From Rhizobium tropici CIAT 899 (lineage in GTDB: Bacteria > Pseudomonadota > Alphaproteobacteria > Rhizobiales > Rhizobiaceae): a DNA stretch of 64,000 nucleotides. This document shows, in pieces, positions 54,378 through 63,001 of this stretch. A program made the translations under genes and the position numbers. The stretch lies in NCBI RefSeq assembly GCF_000330885.1, contig NC_020059.1, forward strand, positions 671,001 to 735,000, given 5' to 3'. The notes below the pieces were generated by a model, which saw nothing but the letters and a program-made list of their open reading frames with translations, was not told where the DNA came from and did not search any database. The number at the start of each line of letters is the position of its first letter. Position 1 is the stretch's first letter.

Positions 54378-54521
54378 ATGAACAGAACACATCGTCGCGC
54401 CCGCGCCATTGCAATCGCCCAGACCCGTGACAATGCCAAGCTTCTGGCGGCAAGACTGTTGATGTTGGCGACCGGCGTGACAGCCGCTTGCATCGCTTAT
54501 CTTGCCGTACGCGGCTTCTGA
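54378..54521 (+). CDS. Small membrane-type protein, 47 residues
   Basis: A short ORF with a positively charged N-terminus (MNRTHRRARAIAIAQ) and one hydrophobic segment (LLAARLLMLATGVTAACIAYLAV). GGGA lies about eight bases before the ATG. It may be a single-pass inner-membrane protein or a small regulator. Coding evidence is limited to the start site, the compact Arg/Ala composition and location between two hairpins. Function unknown. Confidence 0.5.
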   Translation: MNRTHRRARAIAIAQTRDNAKLLAARLLMLATGVTAACIAYLAVRGF

Positions 54522-54840
54522 GTACAGCCGCCCCATTGTTCCTGGCTGCCGCCCCGCGGCAGCGTTGGCTCGCGCATATAGATAGGCCTTATCGCCCGCT
54601 TTTCAGCGCTTGGTTGTATGCTGTGGGTCGCATTACATCTTTATCTGAAAATTAATTAATCGCCCACACAATCCTACTCAATTTCTTGGGGCGCTCCACC
54701 GCAAGCTGGAGCCGAAGCAATGATTGCTTCCTGACTTATACTCAGGAACCCCGCCTGCGGATATTTCAAGAACGATGGTTATACATCCGGTCAGCGCCGA
54801 GGCGGCGTCGACGGGGGAGCGGTGTGAGGTCTGGGCCAAA
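54522..54840. other. Intergenic region upstream of the chemoreceptor
   Basis: About 320 bases, including AT-rich stretches. A perfect 8-bp hairpin (GCTGCCGC / GCGGCAGC, 54545-54563) lies just after the small ORF, without a T-run. In-frame codons upstream of 54841 reach 54724 but lack a good ribosome site. The chemoreceptor promoter is probably here; no clear boxes were identified. Confidence 0.5.
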
Positions 54841-57381
54841 ATGTTCATTGACAAGATATTGTCGCGTTTCAACATCAGGACGAAGGTTCTGATATTCGTC
54901 CTGCCGTTCGTCATCAGCATTTCTGCCGTGGGCCTTACCGGGCTTTATGCGTCGGGCCTGCTTCAGGGACGTATGGAGATTTCCAACAGCGTCCTGCAGT
55001 CCTTGACCGGGTTCAAGAACCTGTATGGTTCCATGGATGATTTCCTGCGCATCACCAACACTCGCCAGCGCGACAAGCTCCTTGAAGACATCAAGTCGCA
55101 GCAGAGCGTGCTCAATTCGACGCTGAGTCAGCTCGCTCCGGAGGCGGAGGGCCGCGACAACCTCACCGAAGCGACGACAAAGACCGCCGACATGTCCAAT
55201 CTCGTCGGCAGGCTGTGGTCGCTGCACGAACAGGAACTGTCCTTGCGCAAGACGATCGACGACGGCCAGCGCGCCCTGATCAGCGCCCGCTTCAACGTCA
55301 ATTTCAACAGCCAGCAGCTTGAAGACCAGATGCGCAAGGATCAGGCTGATGCGACCTCGACCCTGCGCTCGGCCGATCGGTTGCTGAAGGGCGGCGACCT
55401 GCTGGTTGCCGTGGCGCAAGACTTCAATAATGCGGCGACGCCGGCTGACAAGGTCAAGCTTCTCAAAGATCGTCTGCCGGATCTGAACAAGGCGCAGCGG
55501 TCGATTGACCTCGCATTGCCGCAGAACCAGAAGAGTGTCGTCCAGTCGCTGACGGGCACAATCAAGGATCTCGCCGCCTTCACCGAGAGCACCGATGCTC
55601 CGACCGACGACACGATCACCAATATCGGCCGGCTGCTCTCGCGCTTCCGCCAGACCTCGACCTACACGCAGCTGACGGCGACGCAGATGATGCGCCAGGC
55701 GACCACGACCTTCGTGTCCCTCGACGCTCGCGTCGCACAGACCAATTCGGTTCTGCAGGACACGCGCCGCCTGCAGGATTCCATCTATTCCCTGCAGCTC
55801 GTACTGGCGGATTTCAACGCCAATACCAACAAGGACAATCTCGTCCGCCTGCGTCAGGAAGTCTCCAAGCTCGGCGGCGATATCGATACGCTGAACCAGA
55901 GCGCCAAGAGCATGGATTTTGCTGGCGACATCGACTCGGCCATTCGTCCGGCGATCAAATCGATGGATGACGCCGGCGGCAAGCTGGTCGATACAATCAA
56001 CCAGCGGATTGCCGAATATGCCGGCGCCCGCCAGCAGCTCGATCAAGTCTGGGGCCAGCTCACCGCCTTCGCCGAGACGCAGAAGCAGAGCGCCGGCAGC
56101 GAGCGCAACCAGGCAAATTCCATATCCATCCTGGCAACCGCACTCGGCATCATCCTCTCCGTTGCTGGCGGCATCGCGCTCGTCCTGACCCTGCAGCGAC
56201 CGATCGGCCAGATCACCGCCGCCATGCGCCGCATCGCTGACGGTTTGCTCGAAACTTCGATCTCCGGCGAGCAGCGCCGCGACGAAATCGGCGATATGGC
56301 CCGAGCCCTTGGCATCTTCAAGGAAAACGCCATCTCGAAGATCCGTATCGAGGAACAGAGCGATGAGGAGCGTGCGGCCGCGGAGCACGAACGTCAGCGC
56401 AACGACGCCGAAAAGCGTGAGCTCGACCGGCAGATCGACTATGCCGTCAGCGAGCTTGCTGCCGGGCTCGAGCGCCTTGCCCAGGGCGATATTTCGGCAA
56501 CGATCGAAACGCCGTTCATTGGCCGTCTCGAACAGCTTCGCCAGGATTTCAACAGCTCGCTATCACGTCTGCAGCAGACGCTGAGCCAGGTGCGCGACAA
56601 TGTCGAGATGATTCAGAGCAACGGTAACCAGATGGCTGCTTCTGCCGAGGCTCTGTCGAAGCGCACCGAGCAGCAGGCGGCGTCTCTCGAGCAGACCGCC
56701 GCGGCCGTTGACGAGATCACGGTCACCGTCCGTTCGTCCGCCGAACGTGCCAAGGATGCGGATGCCATCGTGCGCGAAGCCAAGCGCAGCGCCGATGACA
56801 GCTCTGTTGTTGTCGGCAACGCCATCGACGCGATGACCCGGATCGAAGATGCATCCCGCAAGATCGAGCAGATCATCGGCGTCATCGACGAGATCGCTTT
56901 CCAGACCAATCTCCTGGCGCTCAATGCCGGCATCGAAGCCGCCCGTGCCGGCGATGCCGGTAAAGGTTTCGCCGTGGTCGCCATGGAGGTGCGCGAGCTG
57001 GCACAGCGCTCGGCCGCTGCCGCCAAGGAGATCAAGGGTCTCATCAACAAGTCGACCGAGGAGGTCAGTTCCGGTTCGCAGTTCGTGCAGGAGGCCGGCT
57101 CGGTACTTGCGCAGATCAGCAGCCAGATCGTGACGATCAGCCAGCATGTGGAAATGATCGCCCGTGCCAGCCACGATCAGGCAAGCGCCCTGCAGGAGGT
57201 CAACTCGTCGGTCAATCACATGGACCAGATGACGCAACAGAATGCCGGCATGGTTGAAGAAACTACCGCCGCCAGCCGGGAGCTTGCCGCCGAGGCCGAT
57301 GCTTTGCTGCACCTCATTCAGCAGTTCAAGATCGAGGCTGGTTACAGCGCGAATTACATGCGCGAGCAGGCGGCAGCCTGA
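54841..57381 (+). CDS. Methyl-accepting chemotaxis protein
   Basis: A transmembrane chemoreceptor of 846 residues. A helix near residues 13-38 is followed by a long helical periplasmic sensor region, a second helix near residues 427-449, a HAMP domain ([16 protein letters not shown] onward) and a signalling domain. The hairpin tip reads [25 protein letters not shown], the CheA/CheW contact site. The C-terminus (MREQAAA) lacks the CheR pentapeptide. Ligand is unknown. The start at 54841 lacks a clear ribosome site; earlier ATG codons in the same frame reach 54724. A terminator follows. Confidence 0.93.
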   Translation: MFIDKILSRFNIRTKVLIFVLPFVISISAVGLTGLYASGLLQGRMEISNSVLQSLTGFKNLYGSMDDFLRITNTRQRDKLLEDIKSQQSVLNSTLSQLAPEAEGRDNLTEATTKTADMSNLVGRLWSLHEQELSLRKTIDDGQRALISARFNVNFNSQQLEDQMRKDQADATSTLRSADRLLKGGDLLVAVAQDFNNAATPADKVKLLKDRLPDLNKAQRSIDLALPQNQKSVVQSLTGTIKDLAAFTESTDAPTDDTITNIGRLLSRFRQTSTYTQLTATQMMRQATTTFVSLDARVAQTNSVLQDTRRLQDSIYSLQLVLADFNANTNKDNLVRLRQEVSKLGGDIDTLNQSAKSMDFAGDIDSAIRPAIKSMDDAGGKLVDTINQRIAEYAGARQQLDQVWGQLTAFAETQKQSAGSERNQANSISILATALGIILSVAGGIALVLTLQRPIGQITAAMRRIADGLLETSISGEQRRDEIGDMARALGIFKENAISKIRIEEQSDEERAAAEHERQRNDAEKRELDRQIDYAVSELAAGLERLAQGDISATIETPFIGRLEQLRQDFNSSLSRLQQTLSQVRDNVEMIQSNGNQMAASAEALSKRTEQQAASLEQTAAAVDEITVTVRSSAERAKDADAIVREAKRSADDSSVVVGNAIDAMTRIEDASRKIEQIIGVIDEIAFQTNLLALNAGIEAARAGDAGKGFAVVAMEVRELAQRSAAAAKEIKGLINKSTEEVSSGSQFVQEAGSVLAQISSQIVTISQHVEMIARASHDQASALQEVNSSVNHMDQMTQQNAGMVEETTAASRELAAEADALLHLIQQFKIEAGYSANYMREQAAA

Positions 57382-57614
57382 CTGCAGCGATTATTGCCAC
57401 TGCAGGCGGATCGGCCGATTTCCGGCCGGTCCGCCTTTTTCATTGCCTTGCGTCGGATGCCCGAGCCAGCAAATATCCGCTCAATCCATATGAAGAGCCA
57501 CGGCGGTTCGAGCCCGTAGTCGAGGTAGAATAGATCCTCGTCGCAGCGCCATTGCTCTTCGCGCGCCAGACTTTGGATTTCTATGGCTTTCGCCAGGGCC
57601 ATGCTGTCCATCAT
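57354..57614 (-). CDS. Small hypothetical protein, 86 residues
   Basis: The ATG pair at 57614 has GGAG seven bases upstream, a strong ribosome site on the minus strand. The first 50 residues, with [20 protein letters not shown] and [14 protein letters not shown], look like a real, compact protein. The rest crosses the chemoreceptor terminator and overlaps its last 28 bases, and is rich in Cys, Ser and Ala, so the C-terminal part may not be functional. It is divergent from the LysR gene. Function unknown. Confidence 0.55.
   Translation of the reverse strand: MMDSMALAKAIEIQSLAREEQWRCDEDLFYLDYGLEPPWLFIWIERIFAGSGIRRKAMKKADRPEIGRSACSGNNRCSQAAACSRM
57405..57440 (+). terminator. Rho-independent terminator of the chemoreceptor gene
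   Basis: GGCGGATCGGCCG and CGGCCGGTCCGCC form a 13-bp stem with one mismatch, a five-base ATTTC loop and a following TTTTT. It lies 23 bases after the chemoreceptor stop. Confidence 0.88.
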
Positions 57615-57703
57615 GGGATGTCTCCTTTCCTGTGAGGCATCCCTTCAACTACACATCCGAATTTTCTTTATAAACAGCCGTGATCGTCTTATGTTTTTCA
57701 ATT

Positions 57704-58576
57704 ATGAAAAACTCGTCATGGGATTCGTATCAGCTTTTTCTCGATGTGGCCCGCGGCGGCGGCTTGACGGGCGCGGCCCCTTCAAGCGGTCTCAGCCCGG
57801 CAACGATCGGTCGGCGCATGCTGGAACTTGAAGCGCAGATCGGCCGCCCACTCTTCGAGCGCAGCCAGGCGGGCTACACGCTGACCGGCGACGGTCAGAC
57901 GCTGTTCGATCAGCTGCTGGAGATGGAGGCGGCCGCTCGCAAGGTCGACAGCTGGCAGCGCGATGCCCAGGGCACGTCCGTGGTCCGCATCGCTGCCGGT
58001 ACCTGGGTTGGCTGGCTGCTCAGCCAAGACATGCCAACGATCTGTTCGGAGCGGGACGGCTTCCGCATTGATCTGCATCTCGGCGAGCGCCGCGCCAGCC
58101 TCGCCCATCGCGAGAGCGATATCGGTATCCGTGCCTTCGAGCCGGAAGAGACCAATCTCGCCGCCGTCAAGATCGGTGATGTCGCCTATGCCGCCTATCA
58201 GGCCCGCAATATGCGCTTTGTCGGACCGCAGCGCTGGATCGCGGTGGCGGAGGAGGAAGCGATCTCGGCCTATCTGCGCTGGCCGCATCAGAATAGACGC
58301 GAGGAAATCGCCTTCACGGTCAGCCGCCCGCGCTCGTTGCACGATCTGGTGCTCGCCGGATCCGGCATTGCCGTTTTGCCCTGTTTCGTCGGAGATCAGG
58401 AGCCGCGGCTGGAGCGGGTCGGCGAGGAAATCCACGAGCTGCGCCACCGGCAATGGATCGTCATGAACAATGTCGACCGCCACCGCCAGGAAATCCGCAC
58501 GGTAGTCGATCGCATGATCAAGCTGTTGAAAAGCCATGCCGAACTCTTTGCCGGCAAGCGCCCGACCTATCTGTGA
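57704..58576 (+). CDS. LysR-family regulator
   Basis: The 290-residue protein has an N-terminal winged helix (SYQLFLDVARGGGLTGAAPSSGLSPATIGRRMLELE) and IGRPLFERSQAGYTLT. The rest is the inducer-binding domain. I chose the ATG at 57704 because it begins right before the HTH; the GTG at 57680 adds eight residues. The neighbouring polyamine transporter on the same strand (from 58871) is a possible target; no binding site was identified. Confidence 0.88.
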   Translation: MKNSSWDSYQLFLDVARGGGLTGAAPSSGLSPATIGRRMLELEAQIGRPLFERSQAGYTLTGDGQTLFDQLLEMEAAARKVDSWQRDAQGTSVVRIAAGTWVGWLLSQDMPTICSERDGFRIDLHLGERRASLAHRESDIGIRAFEPEETNLAAVKIGDVAYAAYQARNMRFVGPQRWIAVAEEEAISAYLRWPHQNRREEIAFTVSRPRSLHDLVLAGSGIAVLPCFVGDQEPRLERVGEEIHELRHRQWIVMNNVDRHRQEIRTVVDRMIKLLKSHAELFAGKRPTYL

Positions 58577-58870
58577 AAGAGCCGACTGCAATTGGGGGCG
58601 GCGAAACAGGTTTGAAAATGTTCGCGAGCGAGAACGTCGCGATGTTAGCAAAGCCGGGTTCCGTATCGACGCGTGAAGCAGGCGTTGAGTTCACGATCGC
58701 GTGCGAGCGACAGCCGTTTGCAGAGCGCTCGATCGTTTTTGGGTAAAAAAGCTAAAGCGCGCGCTGACCTGCCTTTTTCCCTTGTCGCCTTTCGATTTCC
58801 TTTCTAGTCTAACGGGAAAAACAGAGGGTTGGGCATCGGCTGGATGCCCTTGAACAAAACAGGAGAGACT
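58577..58870 (+). other. Promoter region upstream of the potF-like gene
   Basis: About 294 bases without a supported gene lie between the LysR gene and the transporter. A small inverted repeat, GTTCGCGAGCGAGAAC (58620-58635), is the only notable symmetry. A region near 58799-58815 (TTTCTAGTCTAACGGGA) could belong to the promoter. Nothing else was recognised. Confidence 0.4.
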
Positions 58871-59968
58871 ATGAAGTCCATGTTCGCACGGCTTGCAGCA
58901 ACGGCTTTTGCGGTCGTTTCGCTGGCGACGGTCGCTCAGGCAGAAGACAAGGTCGTCAATATCTACAATTGGTCCGATTACATCGACAATTCAATCCTCG
59001 CGGATTTCACCAAGGAAACCGGCATCAAGGTCGTCTACGACACCTTCGACCAGAACGAGACGCTGGAAACCAAGCTGCTGGCTGGCAAGACCGGCTACGA
59101 TATTGTCGTGCCGACGGCCTACTTCCTGCAGCGCCAGATCAAGGCCGGAGTCTTCCAGAAGCTCGACAAGTCCAAGCTGCCGAATATCTCCAACATGTGG
59201 GATACGGTGCAGAAGCGCATCGCGACCTACGATCCCGGCAACCAGTACGCCATCGACTACATGTGGGGCACGAGCGGTGTCGGCTATAATGTCGATAAAG
59301 TGAAGCAGATCCTCGGCACTGACGATGCGCCCGATATCAACGTGATCTTCGATCCGAAACTCGCCGCCAAGTTCAAGGATTGCGGCATCTACGTGCTGGA
59401 TTCACCGACCGACGTCATTCCGGCCGCGCTGCGCTATCTGGGCCTCGACCCGAATTCGACCAAGCAGGAAGACTTTAAGAAGGCCGAGGATCTCCTGACC
59501 GCGATCCGTCCCTTCGTTCGCAAGTTCCACTCCTCCGAATATATCAATGCGCTTGCCAATGGCGATATCTGCCTGGCGTTTGGCTATTCCGGCGACGTGC
59601 TGCAGGCCCGCAATCGTGCCGCCGAGGCGAAGAACGGCGTTAATATCGCCTATTCGATCCCGACAAAGGGCGCGCAGATGTGGTTCGACGTCATGGCGAT
59701 CCCCGCCGATGCGCCGCATGTCGAGGAGGCGCATATCTTCCTCAACTACATCATGAGGCCTGAGGTCATCGCCAAGGCGAGCAACTTCACTTCCTATGCC
59801 AACGGCAACAAGGCATCGCAGCAGTTCTTGAGCAAGGACGTACTGGAAGATCCGTCCGTTTATCCGACCGACGCGGTTCGCGAGAAATTGTACACGCTGA
59901 CCCCTTGGGACTCTAAAACCCAGCGCGTGGCGACGCGCTTGTGGACAAAGGTCACGACAGGCCAATAA
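58871..59968 (+). CDS. potF: PotF-like polyamine-binding protein
   Basis: The periplasmic binding protein of a putrescine/spermidine ABC transporter, 365 residues. A signal peptide (MKSMFAR, core, cleavage near AQA-ED) precedes VNIYNWSDYIDNSILADFTKETGIKVVYDTFDQNE, a typical PotD/PotF start, and YDIVVPTAYFLQRQ. AGGAGAGACT precedes the ATG at 58871. It is followed by a hairpin and the ATPase gene. Specificity between putrescine and spermidine is not decided by sequence. Confidence 0.92.
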   Translation: MKSMFARLAATAFAVVSLATVAQAEDKVVNIYNWSDYIDNSILADFTKETGIKVVYDTFDQNETLETKLLAGKTGYDIVVPTAYFLQRQIKAGVFQKLDKSKLPNISNMWDTVQKRIATYDPGNQYAIDYMWGTSGVGYNVDKVKQILGTDDAPDINVIFDPKLAAKFKDCGIYVLDSPTDVIPAALRYLGLDPNSTKQEDFKKAEDLLTAIRPFVRKFHSSEYINALANGDICLAFGYSGDVLQARNRAAEAKNGVNIAYSIPTKGAQMWFDVMAIPADAPHVEEAHIFLNYIMRPEVIAKASNFTSYANGNKASQQFLSKDVLEDPSVYPTDAVREKLYTLTPWDSKTQRVATRLWTKVTTGQ

Positions 59969-59976
59969 ATCGAAGC

Positions 59977-60005
59977 GGCCCGGACGGCAACGTCCGGGCC
60001 TTTCC
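59977..60005 (+). terminator. Intercistronic hairpin potF-potG
   Basis: GGCCCGGACG and CGTCCGGGCC form a perfect 10-bp stem with a GCAA tetraloop, followed by TTTCC. It may partly terminate or stabilise mRNA, favouring the binding protein. Confidence 0.75.
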
Positions 60006-60098
60006 TTATGAGGATAAGGCAGGAAATCACGAGCGCGCCGGGATGGGGAAGAGCCGGCGCGACGAGCGCCCGTAAGGGCATCCATTTGGGGATAGATA

Positions 60099-61241
60099 AT
60101 GAAGTCACTCGGTAATATCCGGCGTTCCTTTGCTCCTTGGACCGACCCTTCGGCCAAGCCCTACATTTCCTTCAAGAACGTGACGAAGAAGTTCGGTGAT
60201 TTCACCGCCGTCGATAACCTCTCCCTGAATATCTACAATCGTGAATTCTTCGCTCTTCTCGGCGCATCGGGCTGCGGCAAGTCCACGCTTTTGCGCATGC
60301 TGGCGGGCTTCGAGCAGCCGACGACGGGAGAGATCGTGCTCGATGGCCAGGATCTTGCCGGCACGCCGCCCTATCGCCGCCCCGTCAATATGATGTTCCA
60401 GTCCTACGCGCTGTTTCCCCATATGTCGGTGGAAAAGAACATCGCCTTCGGCCTGCGCCAGGATGGCATGCCGAAGGCCGAGATCGACGATCGCGTCGGG
60501 CAGATGCTGAAGCTCGTCAAGCTCGAGCAGTTCGCCAAGCGCAAGCCGAACCAGCTTTCCGGCGGCCAGCGCCAGCGCGTGGCGTTGGCCCGCTCACTTG
60601 CGAAACGGCCGAAGGTGCTGCTCCTCGATGAACCCCTTGGCGCGCTCGACAAGAAACTGCGCGAGGAAACCCAGTTCGAACTCATGGATCTGCAGCAGAG
60701 CCTGGGGCTTACCTTCGTCGTCGTTACCCACGACCAGGAAGAGGCGATGACCATGGCCGACCGCATCGCAGTCATGAGCCACGGCAAGGTGGTGCAGGTG
60801 GCGACGCCGGCCGAGATCTACGAGGCGCCCAACTGCCGCTTCGTTGCCGACTTCATCGGCGATGTGAATATCCTCGACGGTAATGTCAACTCGGCACAAT
60901 CGGGCATCGTCGAGATCGCGGTCGAATCGGGCTTCACCGTGCGCACGGCTTCTGGCGACATACCATCGGCTGGAAGCCGCGCCAGTCTCGCCATCCGCCC
61001 GGAAAAGCTTCGGGTTTCGCCGCGTCCGCCAGCCAATGCCTCGGTCAATGCGGCAGAAGGCGAGATCTGGGACATCGCCTATCTCGGCGACATGACCGTT
61101 TTCCACGTCAAGCTGAAGAGCGGGCAAGTGGTCAAGGCCTCGTCGCTGAACGCAGTCCGCGCCGTGGAAGAGCCCTTCGCCTACGACCAGAACGTCTGGA
61201 TCTCCTTCGATGAAAATGCCGGCGTCTTGCTGAAGGATTGA
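60099..61241 (+). CDS. potG: PotG-like polyamine ABC transporter ATPase
   Basis: A 380-residue ATPase with Walker A GASGCGKST, the signature LSGGQRQRVALARSL, Walker B VLLLDEPLGALD, the switch VTHDQEE and a C-terminal TOBE-type domain. It energises uptake by the PotH/PotI permeases. The TGA stop lies two bases before the potH ATG. It is separated from potF by about 130 bases with a hairpin. Confidence 0.95.
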   Translation: MKSLGNIRRSFAPWTDPSAKPYISFKNVTKKFGDFTAVDNLSLNIYNREFFALLGASGCGKSTLLRMLAGFEQPTTGEIVLDGQDLAGTPPYRRPVNMMFQSYALFPHMSVEKNIAFGLRQDGMPKAEIDDRVGQMLKLVKLEQFAKRKPNQLSGGQRQRVALARSLAKRPKVLLLDEPLGALDKKLREETQFELMDLQQSLGLTFVVVTHDQEEAMTMADRIAVMSHGKVVQVATPAEIYEAPNCRFVADFIGDVNILDGNVNSAQSGIVEIAVESGFTVRTASGDIPSAGSRASLAIRPEKLRVSPRPPANASVNAAEGEIWDIAYLGDMTVFHVKLKSGQVVKASSLNAVRAVEEPFAYDQNVWISFDENAGVLLKD

Positions 61242-61243
61242 TC

Positions 61244-62155
61244 ATGAAAGCGCTCGGCTCCTCCATCTATCAGCGCCTCGTCATCATCGTTCCCTATGCT
61301 TGGTTGCTGCTCTTCTTTCTCGCGCCCTTCCTCATCGTCTTCCGCATCTCGCTGTCGACGAAGGCCCTGTCGGTGCCACCCTATGATCCGTCCTTCGCTT
61401 GGACCGACAGTTTCGGCGATTGGTGGGACAAGCTGCAAACCATGTCGTTCGACAATTACATATGGCTTGCCGGCGATCCGCTCTACATGAACGCCTATAT
61501 CGAGAGCCTGCAGATTGCCGGCATCTCGACGCTCCTGACGCTGATCATCGCCTATCCGATCGCCTATGGCATGGCGCAGGCGCCGCGTACGATTCGGCCG
61601 ACGCTGCTGATGCTGGTCATCCTGCCCTTCTGGACGAGTTTCCTCATCCGCGTCTATTCCTGGATGTCGATCCTGAGCACGACGGGCCTCCTGAACCAAC
61701 TGCTGATGGCGCTCGGCATCATTCATGAACCGCTTGTCATCCTGAACACCAATACCGCCGTCTATATCGGCATGGTCTATTCCTACCTGCCCTTCATGGT
61801 GCTGCCGCTTTATTCCGCGCTGGAAAAGATGGACGGCACGCTGATCGAGGCAGCGCAGGATCTCGGCTGCACGCCGATCGGCGCCTTCTGGCGCGTCACC
61901 TTTCCGCTTTCGCTTCCCGGGGTCATCGCCGGCTGCATGCTGGTCTTCATTCCCGCCGTCGGCGAGTTCGTCATCCCCGATCTGCTCGGCGGCTCGCAAA
62001 CCCTGATGATCGGCAAGGTGCTCTGGACGGAATTCTACAGCAACACCGACTGGCCGCTGGCATCGGCGGTGGCGACCATCCTGCTTCTGGTGCTCGTGAT
62101 TCCGATAGTCTTCTTCCAGCATTTTCAGGCAAAAGCCGACGAGAAGGGGAGATAA
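61244..62155 (+). CDS. potH: PotH-like polyamine ABC permease
   Basis: A 303-residue membrane permease with about six helices. The conserved EAA-type loop reads LIEAAQDLGCTPIGAFWRVTFPLSLPG. The ATG at 61244 has AAGGA seven bases upstream; an in-frame TTG at 61238 is less likely. It pairs with PotI. Three bases separate it from the next gene. Confidence 0.93.
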   Translation: MKALGSSIYQRLVIIVPYAWLLLFFLAPFLIVFRISLSTKALSVPPYDPSFAWTDSFGDWWDKLQTMSFDNYIWLAGDPLYMNAYIESLQIAGISTLLTLIIAYPIAYGMAQAPRTIRPTLLMLVILPFWTSFLIRVYSWMSILSTTGLLNQLLMALGIIHEPLVILNTNTAVYIGMVYSYLPFMVLPLYSALEKMDGTLIEAAQDLGCTPIGAFWRVTFPLSLPGVIAGCMLVFIPAVGEFVIPDLLGGSQTLMIGKVLWTEFYSNTDWPLASAVATILLLVLVIPIVFFQHFQAKADEKGR

Positions 62156-62158
62156 CTT

Positions 62159-62974
62159 ATGATCCGCTGGTCCCGCTTCAACATCGTCTCGGTCACGCTC
62201 GGTCTGGCCTTTCTCTACCTGCCGATCCTGCTGCTGGTGATCTACTCCTTCAACAGCTCGCGCCTCGTTACAGTCTGGGGCGGCTTCTCGACGCAATGGT
62301 ACGTTCATCTTTTCAGCAATGATACGATGCTGAATGCCGCGTGGCTGACGGTCCGCATCGCGCTGCTCTCGGCGACGATTGCAACGGTGCTCGGCACTTT
62401 CGCGGCGATTACCCTTGTGCGCTACACGCGTTTCCGCGGCCGCATCCTGTTTTCGGGCATGATCTATGCGCCGCTGGTCATGCCTGACGTCATCACCGGC
62501 CTGTCGCTGCTGCTGCTCTTCGTCACGTCGGGCGTCGATCGCGGTTTCTGGACGATCGTCATGGCGCATACGACGCTGACCATGTGTTTCGTCGCCGTCG
62601 TCGTGCAGTCCCGCCTGCTCACCTTCGATCGTTCCATCGAGGAGGCGGCGCTGGATCTCGGCGCACCGCCGGTGCGCACCTTCTTCGAGGTGACGCTGCC
62701 GATCATCGCGCCGGCCGTCTTCTCCGGCTGGGTGTTGGCGCTGACCTTGTCGCTCGACGATCTGGTGATTGCGACTTTCGCTTCCGGTGCTGGCGCCAAG
62801 ACGCTGCCGATGCTGATCTACAGCCAGGTAAAGCTTGGCGTGACGCCGGAAATCAACGCGATCTGCACCATCCTGATCGGCGTGGTCGCCGTCGGGGTCA
62901 TCTGCGCTTCCATCGTGACGAAACGTCGCGAGGTTCAGCGACAAAGGGATGAGCATGCCGCTGCAGCCGCTTGA
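62159..62974 (+). CDS. potI: PotI-like polyamine ABC permease
   Basis: A 271-residue permease with about six helices and the EAA loop SIEEAALDLGAPPVRTFFEVTLPIIAPAVFSG. It completes the ABC transporter. Its end is only 27 bases from the convergent end of the AsmA-type gene. AGGGGAG precedes the ATG. Confidence 0.93.
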   Translation: MIRWSRFNIVSVTLGLAFLYLPILLLVIYSFNSSRLVTVWGGFSTQWYVHLFSNDTMLNAAWLTVRIALLSATIATVLGTFAAITLVRYTRFRGRILFSGMIYAPLVMPDVITGLSLLLLFVTSGVDRGFWTIVMAHTTLTMCFVAVVVQSRLLTFDRSIEEAALDLGAPPVRTFFEVTLPIIAPAVFSGWVLALTLSLDDLVIATFASGAGAKTLPMLIYSQVKLGVTPEINAICTILIGVVAVGVICASIVTKRREVQRQRDEHAAAAA

Positions 62975-63001
62975 AGTGCTGCGGGCAAACGGCATGAAGA
63001 C

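Noticed and set aside
61181..62995. 604-codon minus-strand frame opposite potH and potI
   Set aside because: Extreme Asp, Gln, Arg and His bias and repeated charged runs mark it as an antisense shadow of two membrane permeases.
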